DNA from: Melampsora larici-populina 98AG31
Taxonomy: Eukaryota; Basidiomycota; Pucciniomycetes; Pucciniales; Melampsoraceae
Reading direction: 5' to 3'
Assembly: GCF_000204055.1 (NCBI RefSeq)
Contig: NW_006768789.1
Span: 1,024,098-1,088,097, forward strand
DNA length: 64,000 bases
How positions within the stretch are numbered: position 1 is the first letter of the stretch; each line of letters begins with the position of its first letter. The position numbers were made by a program, and so were the translations under genes. Of this stretch, positions 36,190 through 46,344 are shown in pieces. The notes beneath the pieces were generated by a model. That model searched no databases and was not told the origin of the DNA. It was given only the letters and a program-made list of their open reading frames with translations.

Positions 36190-36605
36190 TATTACTTTTT
36201 CTAAAATGAATGGCACCCCTGGCCCGAGAAAAAAATATTTTTCAGCGCCGCAGTCCCCGCAGCCGGTGCAGTGATGCATACAGAATCCAGATCAGCTGGC
36301 TGACGCGGCCTGCTGAGCACTGTAATTGGCAATCACTCACCGAACTCCCTCTACAATTGGCTTTCAACACCCACTTCCTCGACATTTTTCCTGACGCCTC
36401 AAACCAATTGCTTCATCGATCACACGTAAGTCGTCCTATCAGCTTTCTAGCACACCTATTCCACGTTGACTTATAACCTTTTTTCTTTTTCTTTTTCTTT
36501 TTCTTTGACTTTGACTTTGACTTTGATTTTGATTTTCTCTTCTTTTTTTGACCATGTAGATCAAAGACTACCCCAACTCCTTGTTCAAACCGACACCGTC
36601 ATAAG
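36190..36605 (+). repeat. Left arm of a large inverted duplication, with gene-like exon-intron structure
   Basis: Near-identical to the complement of 38467-38683 plus 37462-37650. It contains an open frame from an ATG at 36210 to a GTAAGT donor near 36427 and, after a pyrimidine repeat and ATGTAG acceptor near 36560, a short exon (frame IKDYPNSLFKPTPS then stop). Its predicted product is not recognised. The intron holds a microsatellite of CTTTTT and TTTGAC units. This arm lacks the 816-bp insertion found in the other arm. Confidence 0.8.
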
Positions 36606-37461
36606 CAAAGATGATACTCACTTTTGAGATGATTTCAAGTGATTGAGGGTGGTTATGAGTGATTTGGGGTGGTCTCGTACTTGGCCTATCTCTGGTACCA
36701 GACCACCATTTCCTTTTTTTTTACAAAAAATGTGTCCTTATGATAAGTTTTGCTCTAGGATATCATAACTCATGGTTCCTGTTAATGACTTTTCAAGTTG
36801 TAGTAATTGATGCTTATGCTAGTATTTGTTCTCAGTTCTTATTTGTGGTTGTGATGACTCACACTTTTTGTTTTTGTTTTGATCAATGCAAGTTCACTGT
36901 GTTCCAAAAGTATGAGCCTACAAACTGAGAAAGTCCCATTAATCTCACTTATGATCCAACATAAATGACGCCAAACAACTTATAGTTACTCAAGCAGAAC
37001 ATGATCCAGCTTATTGTCTTTTTCATTCTTTGTCGCATCGACAAAAAACTTTCAATTATATTGATAATCTCAATGTTTTTCAATCAAATCTCACTAAAAT
37101 AGAGGATCCAGTATCTAGTTCGTTCATCCTAAAATCTTAACTGAAATGTTAAAAGTTGTTCAAATAAATATGAACAATTTAATCTGATGTTTTGTAGATA
37201 AGTTTGGTTTTGAATGGCAAATCAAACAAAAGTTTCCTTCTTTGCATTGATTTCTGAGTCAGACAGCACAAAAATCAAGAGACGTTCAAAAGTATTAAAG
37301 AGATTCAATAAAAAAGATACATCGGGTAAAGAAACAATTGTGATATCAATCCGATCAACAGAATGATCGTGTTCGTTAACTAGATAATAAAAAATTCAAT
37401 TAAATCAATGAGATCTCAATCAAATGCCCATCCCTTCTCCGTGACCTGTAGCAAAACTAGA
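36606..37461. other. Spacer between the arms of the inverted duplication
   Basis: About 856 bp of AT-rich sequence without a credible gene. If single-stranded, it would form the loop of a large hairpin between the arms. Confidence 0.5.
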
Positions 37462-38683
37462 CATATGACGGTCTCTGTTTGAATCGGGGTAGTCTTTGAT
37501 CTACATGGTCAAAAAAAGAAGAGAAAATCAAAATCAAAGTCAAAGTCAAAGAAAAAGAAAAAGAAAAAGAGAAAAGGTTATAAGTCACCGTGGAATAGGT
37601 GTGCTAGAAAGCTGATAGGACGACTTACGTGTGATCGATGAAGCAATTGGCACTACAAGAAAGATAATATTTTCTGGGCAGAAAATTAAATTATTGATAC
37701 ACAAAAATATTGAGAGGCCAGGAGGAGAGCAAAAAATGAATAAAAATATGCATCTTGTTCCCTGCGTTGAGAACTTCACTCCGCATGTTTTTCCGTATTT
37801 TTACAATCCATATTGATAAGTGTACTAACAATCAACCTTCACAATCATCCAATTACAACCTGTAACAAGCACTGAAATTTGGCTCATTAGTGTTTAGAGA
37901 AACTTTTGATTTCTGAAAATACTCATAACTTTTTCAATTCCGGTCCAAAACGCTCGATTTTGGGTGCATTGGTAATCTGGAATTGTCCTCCAAATAGTTC
38001 ATAATAGGACCACACAGCATGCTGGTCTTTTAAAAAAGATATCATCTTTTTTATACATTTGTACATACAGATCCATAGAATGATTGTCATACTAGCTACA
38101 TAGTTCTTGATCTTATGAAAGTTCGAGAGGAAGAGTTAAGCTTTCTAATGCACTTAAAATCGAGTGTTTTGAGGCAGATTTGACAAAGTTATAGGTGTTT
38201 TCAGAAATCAAAAGTTTCTCTAAACACTAATGAGCCAAATTTCAGTGCTTGTTACAGGTTGTAATTGGATGATTATGAAGGTTTATTGTTAGTACACTTA
38301 TCAATACGGACTGTAAAAATATGGAAAAATATGGAGAGTGAAGCTCTCACCGCAGGGAACAAGATGCATATTTTTATTTATTTTTTGCCCTTCTCCTGGC
38401 CTCTCAATATTTTTGTGTATCAATAATTTAATTTTCTGCCCAGAAAATATTATCTTTCGTGTAGTGTGGTTTGAGGCGTCAGGAAAAATGTCGAGGAAGT
38501 GGGTGTTGAAAGCCAATCGTAGAGGGAGTTCGGTGAGTGATTGCCAATTACAGTGCTCAGCAGGCCGCGTCAGCCAGCTGATCTGGATTCTGTATGCATC
38601 ACTGCACCGGCTGCAGGGACTGCGGCGCTGAAAAATATTTTTTTCTCGGGCCAGGGGTGCCATTCATTTTAGAAAAAGTAATA
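37462..38683 (-). repeat. Right arm of the inverted duplication (interrupted by a CACTA-like element)
   Basis: Reverse complement of 36190-36605, split at 37650/38467 by the 816-bp element. The two halves match the left arm on both sides of the insertion, with only scattered substitutions. The LINE lies immediately beyond its right end. Confidence 0.8.
37651..38466. mobile_element. CACTA-like foldback MITE, 816 bp, TSD TGG
   Basis: Starts CACTACAAGAAAG and ends with the complement of CACTACACGAAAG. Terminal inverted repeats extend roughly 280 bp (for example the TTTGGCTCATTAGTG segment near 37882 pairs with CACTAATGAGCCAAA near 38226). It is flanked by TGG on both sides, and the uninterrupted paralogous site in the left arm near 36411 has a single copy of that triplet. 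CACTA termini with 3-bp duplications are typical of the CACTA (EnSpm) superfamily. There is no transposase inside. Confidence 0.85.
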
Positions 38684-38879
38684 TGTAGGACTACTGTAAA
38701 AACTAGGAGTATTACAACTGCTTCTGAGGTGTCTATCATACCGGACTACCGAGCCTGTATCAAAGATGCTGAGTGAAAATGAAGCGCGCCCGAAAAAAGG
38801 AAAGAACAAAATGTACAAAGAATTTAGAAAAGATAATAGTGAAAAACATAGCATAAATTTTGAGTCTATCATTATGAGA

Positions 38880-41800
38880 TCAATCGTCTAAGTAAGTCTT
38901 AAGATGCGTAAATCTGCCTGTTTCTTGTATGAATTGTGCTAAGTACGGGAAGACTTTGGGTGTGTCTAGGATGGCGCTGGCTGAGTTGATGTTAACTTTG
39001 ATCTTCTCTTTCTTAAGTCTTGTTCTAAATTTTTGGCGTTGTCTTGAATATTTCTTGCAATAAATCAAGAAGTGTGCCGGTGTTTCTGTTGCTGTACAAC
39101 CTTCGCATCTGTCGTTTTCTTCAACTCCTATCCTGTGTAGGTGTTTCCTCAGTGGGCAGTGCCCACATCTGAGTTGGAATATTGCCGCCGCATGACCTTT
39201 TTCTAGATTGTTCAGTGCATCAGTTATCCATTTTCCCTTAGTTTTATATGAAGCTTTAGGGGAAGCCGCTCCCCTGGTATGGTATAGATTTCGTGTGTGA
39301 CGTAATAGACTTCCCAAGCTATAAGGCAGCATCATACGTTCAGACTCGCCCTCCGCTGCTTCCTTTGCTGTGATGTCGGCTCGTTCGTTTAGCTCAATCC
39401 CCTCATGGCCTGGTGTCCAGTAGAGTCGGATTTCGAATTGGGGAGGAATTGTCCTGTGGGACTTGAGAAGGAATCTTGTGAGGTATTGTAGCGATTTGGG
39501 TTGTAGGGGTTTGGCGAGTAGGTCGAGCGCCGCTTGACTATCACTAAAAATTGCCAGTGACGAGAATTTGTCAGGATCTTTATCGACAGCTTGTTTAAAT
39601 TGGACCAAAGCAATCATAAGGGCCATAGTTTCCATTTCGTAATTTGATATTCCTTCTATTGGTCCATAAGCGTGACTGGCGGTCAGCCCATCCATGGCTA
39701 TTGCTGCTCCACCTCCATGATCTGGGATAAACGACCCATCTGTGAAGATCACACAGGCTTTGCGTTCTATTTCATCGTTGATCTGATCTGGGATCCTTTC
39801 TACAACTTCTTCTCTTTTGCTGCCAACGTTATCGACCTCCCATCGTGGTTCTACCCACGGAGGTTCCGGGTAAGGGTAAATCGTTTCTATAGTGTTGTTA
39901 AATGGTAGGATAATGTCAGTACGGCGTAGTAGTCTATGTATCGGGCTTTTGTGCGTAGCTGGTATTCGTGCTAGTTCGTGGTGTAAGACTTGTCGTGTTG
40001 GATGTGTTGATGGTGCCGTAAAGCGCTTGTAAGCAAAGTTGTGATGGTATCGTATGGCTAAATCTTTAAACGTGATCATATCTGTGTCATGATGCATCTG
40101 GTCTGATGGTGAGCTTTTGAAAGCTCCCAGGATTAGCCTGTTTGCACCGTTTTGTAGTAGACTGAATATCTTGGAGACTTTACCTTCAGTTCTTGTGTTG
40201 AACCATACAATGCTCCCAAACAGTATTTGGGGCTTCAGGATGGCCGTTATTAATGTCTTCGTCTCTTTTGCGCTTAGGCCATGGTAGCATCTACTGATTC
40301 GGCTGAGTTGTGCTAGTGTTGCTTTTCCTCGTTGGTGCATACGTCGAATGTGAGCTTTGTACGACAGCTTGGGATCTAGCCACAGGCCCAACCACCGGAG
40401 TTCGTCTGTTTTTGGTGTTAATACCTGGTTTCCAAATAAGAGTTGGGGGTTAGTATGTTTGCGATGTGTGAAGTGCATGACTTGGGCCTTTTTCTGGTCG
40501 AAAATTGCTCCGTGTCTCCTTCCCCACTCAAGAGACCTATCCCCTTCTTCCTCTAGATCCAGGATGTTGAGGTCGATGTCTTTGTTGGCAACTAGGTGGG
40601 TCACATCATCAATAAAAGCTAAGGAAATTCTGTCAGCTTGTAATGATATATCATTGTCGATTAGGAGGGAAGAGTTGTATAGAATGTATAATATCACCAA
40701 GAGCGGGGATCCCTGCAGTAGACCATCTTTGATTTTGAAAACATCAGAGACGTAGTCCTGTAAACGAAGTTTAGTGGTTCTGTTGCTAAGAAAAGAGTCA
40801 ATTTGTTTGACAATGTAGTTCGGGCATTGTTTCAATCTAAGTGTGTGTATGAGCCGGTTTTTGTGTACTGATGGATAAGCAGATTCAACATCCAAGAATA
40901 AACCCGTTACTACTTTACCTTCTCTCCATTTGTGATGAATCCAAGATGTCAGGAGAACAAATGCATCATCTGTGCTATGTTGATGTCTTCCGCCCATGTG
41001 TCCAGGAGCCAACACATGGTGGGTTTCTGCCCAGTGTGCCGTCCTCTTGGTCACGATCGTCTCCAGTACCTTCCCGAAACAGCTGAGAAGCGCGATGGGT
41101 CGATATGCACCTGCTTCAGAATAATCATCTTTGTCGTTTTTTCGGAGTATTGCCGTGGTAGCTGTTTGCCATGCTGTAGGAAAATGACCGGATTTCAGGC
41201 ACGCGTTGAATAAAGTGACCAAAATTGGTAGTAATAAAGACTTAGCTAGTTTTAGGATCTCGTTGGGAATTCCATCTCCTCCTGCTGCGCGTCTAGATGG
41301 GATTTTCGCCAGTATTTCCATGACTTCGTGGTTTGTTATGGGCGGGTGGGTGTGCTCGGTCAACTGGTTTTGAATTTCCGTGATATCAGATTCTTCACAG
41401 GCATTGTGTACCACTGAAGTTCCTTTAAAGAGTAACTCAGCTTGTTCGCCTTTATCCGTTGCTAACGTCTTATCCGGTCTGTATAAGGGCGCTACGGCGT
41501 TCGTGGTTTGGGTCTGTGTGTATCTGAATGCTTTGTAAGATAAGCTTCCACTAGCTTTCGCTAGGAAGGACCTCCAGTGGTTTCTCTTCAGTTCGTTGAT
41601 GGTGTTTCTAACACACTCATTCCATTCCCAATAACATTGTTTAGCTGTTTGACTATTGCTCAAAATCATCCACCTACGTGCTCGGTTCCTCTCTTTGACA
41701 ATGGGTCTCAATTTTTCCTCGTCCCACCAGGCTTTGTGTCGATGGTTGCAGGTCTTGACGGTTTTTCCTTGACGTTGAAACGTTCCCATGATGGTGTCTG

Positions 41801-42800
41801 TAATAAATTTAACTCCTGAATCAATTTCTTCCACAGTGTTGATGGAGTTTGGGAAAGAGCCTAGCTGGTTTTCTAGGTCATCACAAAAGCTGGCCTTAGC
41901 CATTGTTTCGAACCTGGCCGTGTTGTGGAACCTTTCAGGTAACGGTTGTTCGAGTTGTAGTGTTGTGAGTAGTAGTTGGTGGTCAGAACCGTAGTTCTCG
42001 CTGCTGGTGATTCCTCTGATTAGGTGTTTCGTTAGTTCGAAGTTGATCCAGGTCAGGTCGATCGTTGTGGGTCTAGCATTCCTTGCCCGTGGGTAGAATG
42101 TCAGGATGTGGTTCTGGGAGTTGAGCTGGAAACCTGAACTACCACATATCTTTATCAGTTCTTTAGCTAGTGGGTGTGTGTGTCTATAGTTTGATGGGTT
42201 CCATTTGGGATGATGCAGGTTACCATCAATTCCCAGGATGGTGGCCATCCTCCTGTTGTTGTGAGCGTGGAGCCAATCCTTCAGGACTGGTAAGCCGGTG
42301 TTGTGCGTTGGTGGGTTATAGGCCGCTATAACACGTAGTCTTGGTAGTTGTCCGTTGGGTAGTTGTACTTCAAGGGCTGTGAGCAGGGCTGAGCCGCTAG
42401 GAAGTAATGTTATGAGCCAGGACGGAATTCTCTTTGTTACATAAATACCTGTTCTGGGTTTTTTGTTGTACGTCTTTGCCGTGTAATCGTAAGGCGTGAA
42501 ATTGTGCCACGCTAGATGTGGTGGTAATCGTAAGGTGTGTGGATCAATCCACGGTTCCTGTAATATTAGAATGTCATAAGTTTCATTAGATAGTAAATTA
42601 AGTGTTACAATTTTTCCATTAAAGCAGTTCAGTTGTGCTATGAGCAGTGTCGGGTTTTCTGTAGAGTCAATTGGGTTGTCAGTGTCTATCTGGTTTGGCG
42701 CTGTCACTGAAGGCAGCTGGGGGGGATTGAAGGAAAAAGGAAGAGAAGGTGAAAAAGGATTAGGCCGTCGTGAATCTGGAATGTTGGTTTCTCTTAACAT
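38880..42800 (-). CDS. LINE ORF2: apurinic-type endonuclease, reverse transcriptase, RNase H
   Basis: An uninterrupted 1306-residue frame. The N-terminal exonuclease/endonuclease/phosphatase domain begins LIAQLNCFNGK with the catalytic ILILQEPWID and later GSDHQLLL. The reverse transcriptase spans about residues 480-750, with ISLAFIDDVTHLV as active site. RNase H keeps all four acidic residues: VIFTDGSF, NYEMETMAL, IFSDSQAAL and ERADITAKE. A Cys/His-rich end (CGHCPLRKHLH ... CEGC ... HFLIYC) closes the protein, as in other fungal LINEs. Nothing in the frame looks damaged, so the copy may be mobile. ORF2 starts inside the last codons of ORF1, suggesting coupled re-initiation. Confidence 0.93.
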   Translation of the reverse strand: MLRETNIPDSRRPNPFSPSLPFSFNPPQLPSVTAPNQIDTDNPIDSTENPTLLIAQLNCFNGKIVTLNLLSNETYDILILQEPWIDPHTLRLPPHLAWHNFTPYDYTAKTYNKKPRTGIYVTKRIPSWLITLLPSGSALLTALEVQLPNGQLPRLRVIAAYNPPTHNTGLPVLKDWLHAHNNRRMATILGIDGNLHHPKWNPSNYRHTHPLAKELIKICGSSGFQLNSQNHILTFYPRARNARPTTIDLTWINFELTKHLIRGITSSENYGSDHQLLLTTLQLEQPLPERFHNTARFETMAKASFCDDLENQLGSFPNSINTVEEIDSGVKFITDTIMGTFQRQGKTVKTCNHRHKAWWDEEKLRPIVKERNRARRWMILSNSQTAKQCYWEWNECVRNTINELKRNHWRSFLAKASGSLSYKAFRYTQTQTTNAVAPLYRPDKTLATDKGEQAELLFKGTSVVHNACEESDITEIQNQLTEHTHPPITNHEVMEILAKIPSRRAAGGDGIPNEILKLAKSLLLPILVTLFNACLKSGHFPTAWQTATTAILRKNDKDDYSEAGAYRPIALLSCFGKVLETIVTKRTAHWAETHHVLAPGHMGGRHQHSTDDAFVLLTSWIHHKWREGKVVTGLFLDVESAYPSVHKNRLIHTLRLKQCPNYIVKQIDSFLSNRTTKLRLQDYVSDVFKIKDGLLQGSPLLVILYILYNSSLLIDNDISLQADRISLAFIDDVTHLVANKDIDLNILDLEEEGDRSLEWGRRHGAIFDQKKAQVMHFTHRKHTNPQLLFGNQVLTPKTDELRWLGLWLDPKLSYKAHIRRMHQRGKATLAQLSRISRCYHGLSAKETKTLITAILKPQILFGSIVWFNTRTEGKVSKIFSLLQNGANRLILGAFKSSPSDQMHHDTDMITFKDLAIRYHHNFAYKRFTAPSTHPTRQVLHHELARIPATHKSPIHRLLRRTDIILPFNNTIETIYPYPEPPWVEPRWEVDNVGSKREEVVERIPDQINDEIERKACVIFTDGSFIPDHGGGAAIAMDGLTASHAYGPIEGISNYEMETMALMIALVQFKQAVDKDPDKFSSLAIFSDSQAALDLLAKPLQPKSLQYLTRFLLKSHRTIPPQFEIRLYWTPGHEGIELNERADITAKEAAEGESERMMLPYSLGSLLRHTRNLYHTRGAASPKASYKTKGKWITDALNNLEKGHAAAIFQLRCGHCPLRKHLHRIGVEENDRCEGCTATETPAHFLIYCKKYSRQRQKFRTRLKKEKIKVNINSASAILDTPKVFPYLAQFIQETGRFTHLKTYLDD

Positions 42801-44239
42801 GATTGTGATGTTGTTTGAGGTAGGCCCTTGGATCTGATGGGGCAGTTTGTACTTGATGCAGAGTGAGCGTATTTCTCACTATTCTTGTCGATTTGGGATT
42901 CGGGGTTTAGGATTATGTCTTGATTAACACATCTGACACAATAGGGGCGGGCAGTTTGGGGGGTTTGGCACGTTCGAGAGTCATGTTTGGCACCACAATG
43001 TCTGCAAAGTAAATCATTTTTGCATTGCAAACTGATATGGCCGGGTTCCTGACAACGGTAGCATTGTACCCTACTCTTCTTACATGCCCTGACCCTCAAA
43101 CTGTTCCCTTCAAAGTACACTGAGCCACGAATCATTTTGTTTGTCAGTTCTTTGTCTAGCAGATTAATCAGAATGGAGCCACTTCTCTGTTCTGGGTACG
43201 GTTTGCTTAGCCATCTAATTGAATGAATCATCTCAATAGGCACCAGGTTCTGTTCGGCCAGTAATTTCTTGATTTCGGCATCTTTTGCGTAAAACTCCAT
43301 TGGGACTGAGTCGATGACTGCTGGGAATACGGCCGGGGACGTGATCATTTTGGGGTCAGCCAGGGTGGTCCATAAGCTCCTATTGTCGAGTAGCCAGGTT
43401 GCTTCAGCTCGAGTTGCCGTGAACAGTTTGATGCTTCCTGACGGTAGACTAGCCGCTCCTTTAACTTCGATCTTGCGGTCGGCAATCCTGGCTTCGAGTC
43501 GGGCCAGTGCTGCGTTGAATCGTTGCATGATTTCAGTGGACTTGACGCCGTCAAAGGGTTTCTTTCCCTCTAGACTCCTGATAATGACTTGACTAGGTCT
43601 GAACTCGTTGATGATCTGGTTCGGTGGTGGCGTACGTGGTGTCTGGTTTGACGAGATCTTCAAACCTTCTGCCGCCATAGATGCCCACGTCTGAGGTTCA
43701 GCTGGTAGTCCGTTTACGTTGTGTTGAGGTGCCGGTTGTGTCTGTTGTGCGTTCATCAAGGCCTTGAGTTGTTGTTCCAGTCTCTCCAGGCGCGTTGTTG
43801 ATTCATTCGATCCTTGAATACGTGCTTCCAGTGCGTTGAGTCTCAGTGCTGTTTCCTGCATTGAGATCACTAGAGCCGACATGATTTGGACGAGATTTGC
43901 CGGAACCACAACATCTCTGTTTTCCGTCTTGTTGTTCACCGTAAGGTGCTTCCACAGTTCGTTCATAGACAAGTTTTTGAGTCGTAGAGGTGGTTCCTGA
44001 GCGGATGATGAGGTGAAGTCCATGTCCAAGTCGCCAGTACTCATCGCGTTCGTTCGCGTGCTAGACGCGTCCGGTCGCGCCCGTTTTGGGTCGAATCGAG
44101 TGTCTCGGGTAAGAGGCGGTGGATCAGGTGGCATGGAGGGTTTCTGAGAGCGATATGTGAAGTTTTGAGTGTTTGAAGAAGGATGGAAAGTGGTAAGAAG
44201 GTGTTTAACAAAAAAGAGAAGACGCGATTGCGCAGTCAC
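42794..44239 (-). CDS. LINE ORF1: Gag-like protein with CCHC knuckles
   Basis: A 481-residue open frame. The N-terminal 100 residues are polar. A short coiled-coil region follows (ALRLNALEARIQG ... TRLERLEQQLKALM), then a central domain that probably binds RNA. The C terminus has zinc knuckles CYRCQEPGHISLQC (C-x2-C-x4-H-x4-C), CRHCGAKHDSRTC and a partial CVRC. Such proteins package LINE RNA into ribonucleoprotein particles. The stop codon overlaps the ORF2 start in ATGTTAA at 42794-42800. The start at 44239 is the first ATG of the frame; a later ATG near 44145 would also fit. Confidence 0.88.
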   Translation of the reverse strand: MTAQSRLLFFVKHLLTTFHPSSNTQNFTYRSQKPSMPPDPPPLTRDTRFDPKRARPDASSTRTNAMSTGDLDMDFTSSSAQEPPLRLKNLSMNELWKHLTVNNKTENRDVVVPANLVQIMSALVISMQETALRLNALEARIQGSNESTTRLERLEQQLKALMNAQQTQPAPQHNVNGLPAEPQTWASMAAEGLKISSNQTPRTPPPNQIINEFRPSQVIIRSLEGKKPFDGVKSTEIMQRFNAALARLEARIADRKIEVKGAASLPSGSIKLFTATRAEATWLLDNRSLWTTLADPKMITSPAVFPAVIDSVPMEFYAKDAEIKKLLAEQNLVPIEMIHSIRWLSKPYPEQRSGSILINLLDKELTNKMIRGSVYFEGNSLRVRACKKSRVQCYRCQEPGHISLQCKNDLLCRHCGAKHDSRTCQTPQTARPYCVRCVNQDIILNPESQIDKNSEKYAHSASSTNCPIRSKGLPQTTSQSC

Positions 44240-44290
44240 TGCGCAAAAGTTGACTGTAGTGGTACGAATCTCTTTCCCCCTCAGTTAAGA

Positions 44291-45183
44291 GATGTCAAAC
44301 ACATTGGCCCAATATGGGTTTGGTTCCGCGAAGGCTGACGTACAATTCAAATTTTTTAACAAGAGACCATGCGGGCACGCCCTGGCACGCCCGCAACAGG
44401 TGACCAGACACTGGACAGGCTGATACCTTTTTTCAGGGGTTAACAGCTTTTATTGCATACAACACTACCTAAACAAGTTGAAAAATAAAGGACTAGTTTA
44501 CTTCAGAGAGACGCCCATCTATTCAAATCAGGATGGGGGCGCGCCCTGGCGTGTTTATGCAGAAAGTAGGCGCCTTGGGCGCAGCCTCTCACAGTGCAAA
44601 AACAAAAACAAATGAAAAAGATGAAAAAAAAAATCAAAAAATTGCATTTCAACTAAACTTAAATACACTTTAGCTACTGATCAGGTAGGTTGAAGATGAA
44701 ATATTTGAAGGTTGTGTGTTACTTGAAGCAGTGGAAGTTGAGCAACGAGTGAAATTTGAACCGAATGGTTTAGAAGTCAATTCATAAAGGGTATTTACAT
44801 GATTGGCATCACAAAAATGGAGTAGAAGACAAAGAGGAAACTTCATAAAATGCAGTTTGCAACAAAATAGACATAGGGAAATCCCCACTTTCTCACTACG
44901 GGGCATACAGACTTTTGGGCGCGCCAACCCTGTTTTTGAGATTGTTGGGCGCGCCTTGCACCTAGGTGCATTATTTTTTTTGCACATTATTTTTTTGCAC
45001 CCCCGTCCTGATATTCAAAGCAAGGGAGTTTGGTTTCTTTTTGGACACCAGATCTTTGTTCTTTTTTTTGACTTACATATGTCTTGTTGTTTATTAGAAG
45101 TCCTCATTTTGAGATATCTTGGTGATAGTGGAGAATCCATCCTTTCTGGATTTTGGATCACATTATTGGAATGAATGAATAGG
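44291..45183. other. Spacer with GC-rich GCGCGCC clusters
   Basis: Mostly AT-rich, but with islands such as those near 44365-44395, 44535-44585 and 44918-44956 that repeat GGCGCGCC-type motifs. They resemble the terminal regions of the hAT element at 24043-26844, suggesting remnants of related non-autonomous elements. No ends or duplications could be paired. Confidence 0.35.
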
Positions 45184-45185
45184 TA

Positions 45186-45452
45186 TAGTGGGAACCATCA
45201 AGAGCCACTTAATTGGATAATTTTCCAAAAAGCATTGCCAAAGTCAAAAATATCCCCCAATCCAGAAATCAAGATATTTTTGGGGTCCTCCCATTCAGGG
45301 CTCTTCAAAAATATCCTCAAAAGACCAATTTTTGAAGTTCTTGTTTTTTTTTGATTTCCAACAGTCAAGAGTGCACCAGATAAAAATCAGATTGTTGCTG
45401 TAATTACAAATTACCCGGTCCGTGGCTTCTTGCCTCTTGATGGTTCCCACTA
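45186..45452. mobile_element. Tc1/mariner-like MITE, 267 bp, TSD TA
   Basis: The ends are TAGTGGGAACCATCAAGAG on the left and its perfect complement on the right, flanked by TA at 45184-45185 and 45453-45454. A 19-bp perfect inverted repeat with TA duplication fits a non-autonomous Tc1/mariner element. No coding frame inside. Confidence 0.8.
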
Positions 45453-45454
45453 TA

Positions 45455-46208
45455 GTGATTCAACATTGTTTTTAAAATCACCTTTAGGCTTTTAGTCCAC
45501 TGGAAGGAGGCAGTGCTGATACCATTACATACACCACAAAGGCACTTTTGTGCAGGAGGTTGTCCAAGTTGTCTGAGATCCACTGCATGGCTCTGTGTCC
45601 CTAATTGGGGTGTCTTTTGGTTTTCTGTGAGCCAGATGTCCATAACACTCTCTCAGGATTTTGTGAGGACCATCAAATCTTGGACACCTGATGAGCTCCT
45701 CAGAACCCAGCATGACCTGGAAAACCTGGTTGCCGCCAGCCAAACAGTGAAATGTGGATGTATTTACAACATCTGAACCCTGTTGTCTGATAGGGTCCAT
45801 CAGGTCCACAACGGGTTGTCCCCAACTGTGGTCTGTAAAGACCACAAAAAGTCCCAACACTGCATTCAAACTTTATTTTGAATGAATTGAAGTACAAGGC
45901 TACACATTTGAAGGAATGTGTAATTTATTTGTTTATTGAGGAAAAAGTTTGAAGTTAGGCTTGACAGCTTGAGTTTGGTAAGTTCATCAAAGGTTGAATC
46001 ATTGAAGACTTGGAAGTATAAAGAAAATGTTTGATGGTAGTCAGAGATCAAAAGTTAAAATCCAATAGTCAAATTTTTCCAAAGGTAAAATTCCTTGATG
46101 CTGATTTCAGAGGAAAGGTGTGCGCTGTTGGAACCAAATTTCCATTGCTATGTTTCCTTATTTTGTTTTCTATGCTTTGAGTTATATATTCACAATGTGT
46201 GAGTCTTA
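45455..46208. other. Spacer between two MITEs
   Basis: Overlapping minus-strand open frames at 45525-45897 have no recognised relatives and no consistent splicing. Nothing else is recognised. Confidence 0.3.
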
Positions 46209-46344
46209 GGGCGCGTTCACTTAAGCAATTTCTGGTGAGAAATCACATTCTGCAAAATTTAAAGTGTCTATTTGGTGGTACATGTGTCATTTTTGCATTA
46301 AAAATTGTGATTTCTGGTCAGAAATTCCTTAAGTGAACGCACCC
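46209..46344. mobile_element. Tourist/Harbinger-like MITE, 136 bp, TSD TTA
   Basis: Starts GGGCGCGTTCACTTAAG and ends with the complement of GGGTGCGTTCACTTAAG; the inverted repeats continue inward (TTTCTGGTGAGAAATCACA against TGTGATTTCTGGTCAGAAA). It is flanked by TTA at 46206-46208 and 46345-46347. A 3-bp TTA duplication with GGG-starting termini is the PIF/Harbinger signature. Confidence 0.88.

Larger units (their letters stand above)
38684..44290 (-). mobile_element. LINE (non-LTR) retrotransposon, Tad1/I-like, both ORFs intact
   Basis: Minus-strand element with ORF1 (zinc-knuckle nucleic-acid binding protein) and ORF2 (endonuclease, reverse transcriptase, RNase H). The presence of RNase H points to the Tad1/I group of clades. 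ORF1 stop and ORF2 start overlap as ATGTTAA. Roughly 195 bp of 3' UTR separate ORF2 from the arm of the inverted duplication, with no poly(A). Both outer ends and the target duplication are uncertain. Confidence 0.85.

Noticed and set aside
36659..36928. 89-codon open frame with hydrophobic content between the inverted arms
   Set aside because: AT-rich low-complexity frame with phenylalanine and leucine runs expected by chance; no start context or relatives.
43314..43592. Plus-strand frames inside the LINE
   Set aside because: They are antisense shadows of the intact LINE ORF1.
45525..45897. Overlapping minus-strand frames with several cysteines
   Set aside because: They overlap in different frames with no consistent protein; not recognisable as a transposase or gene.
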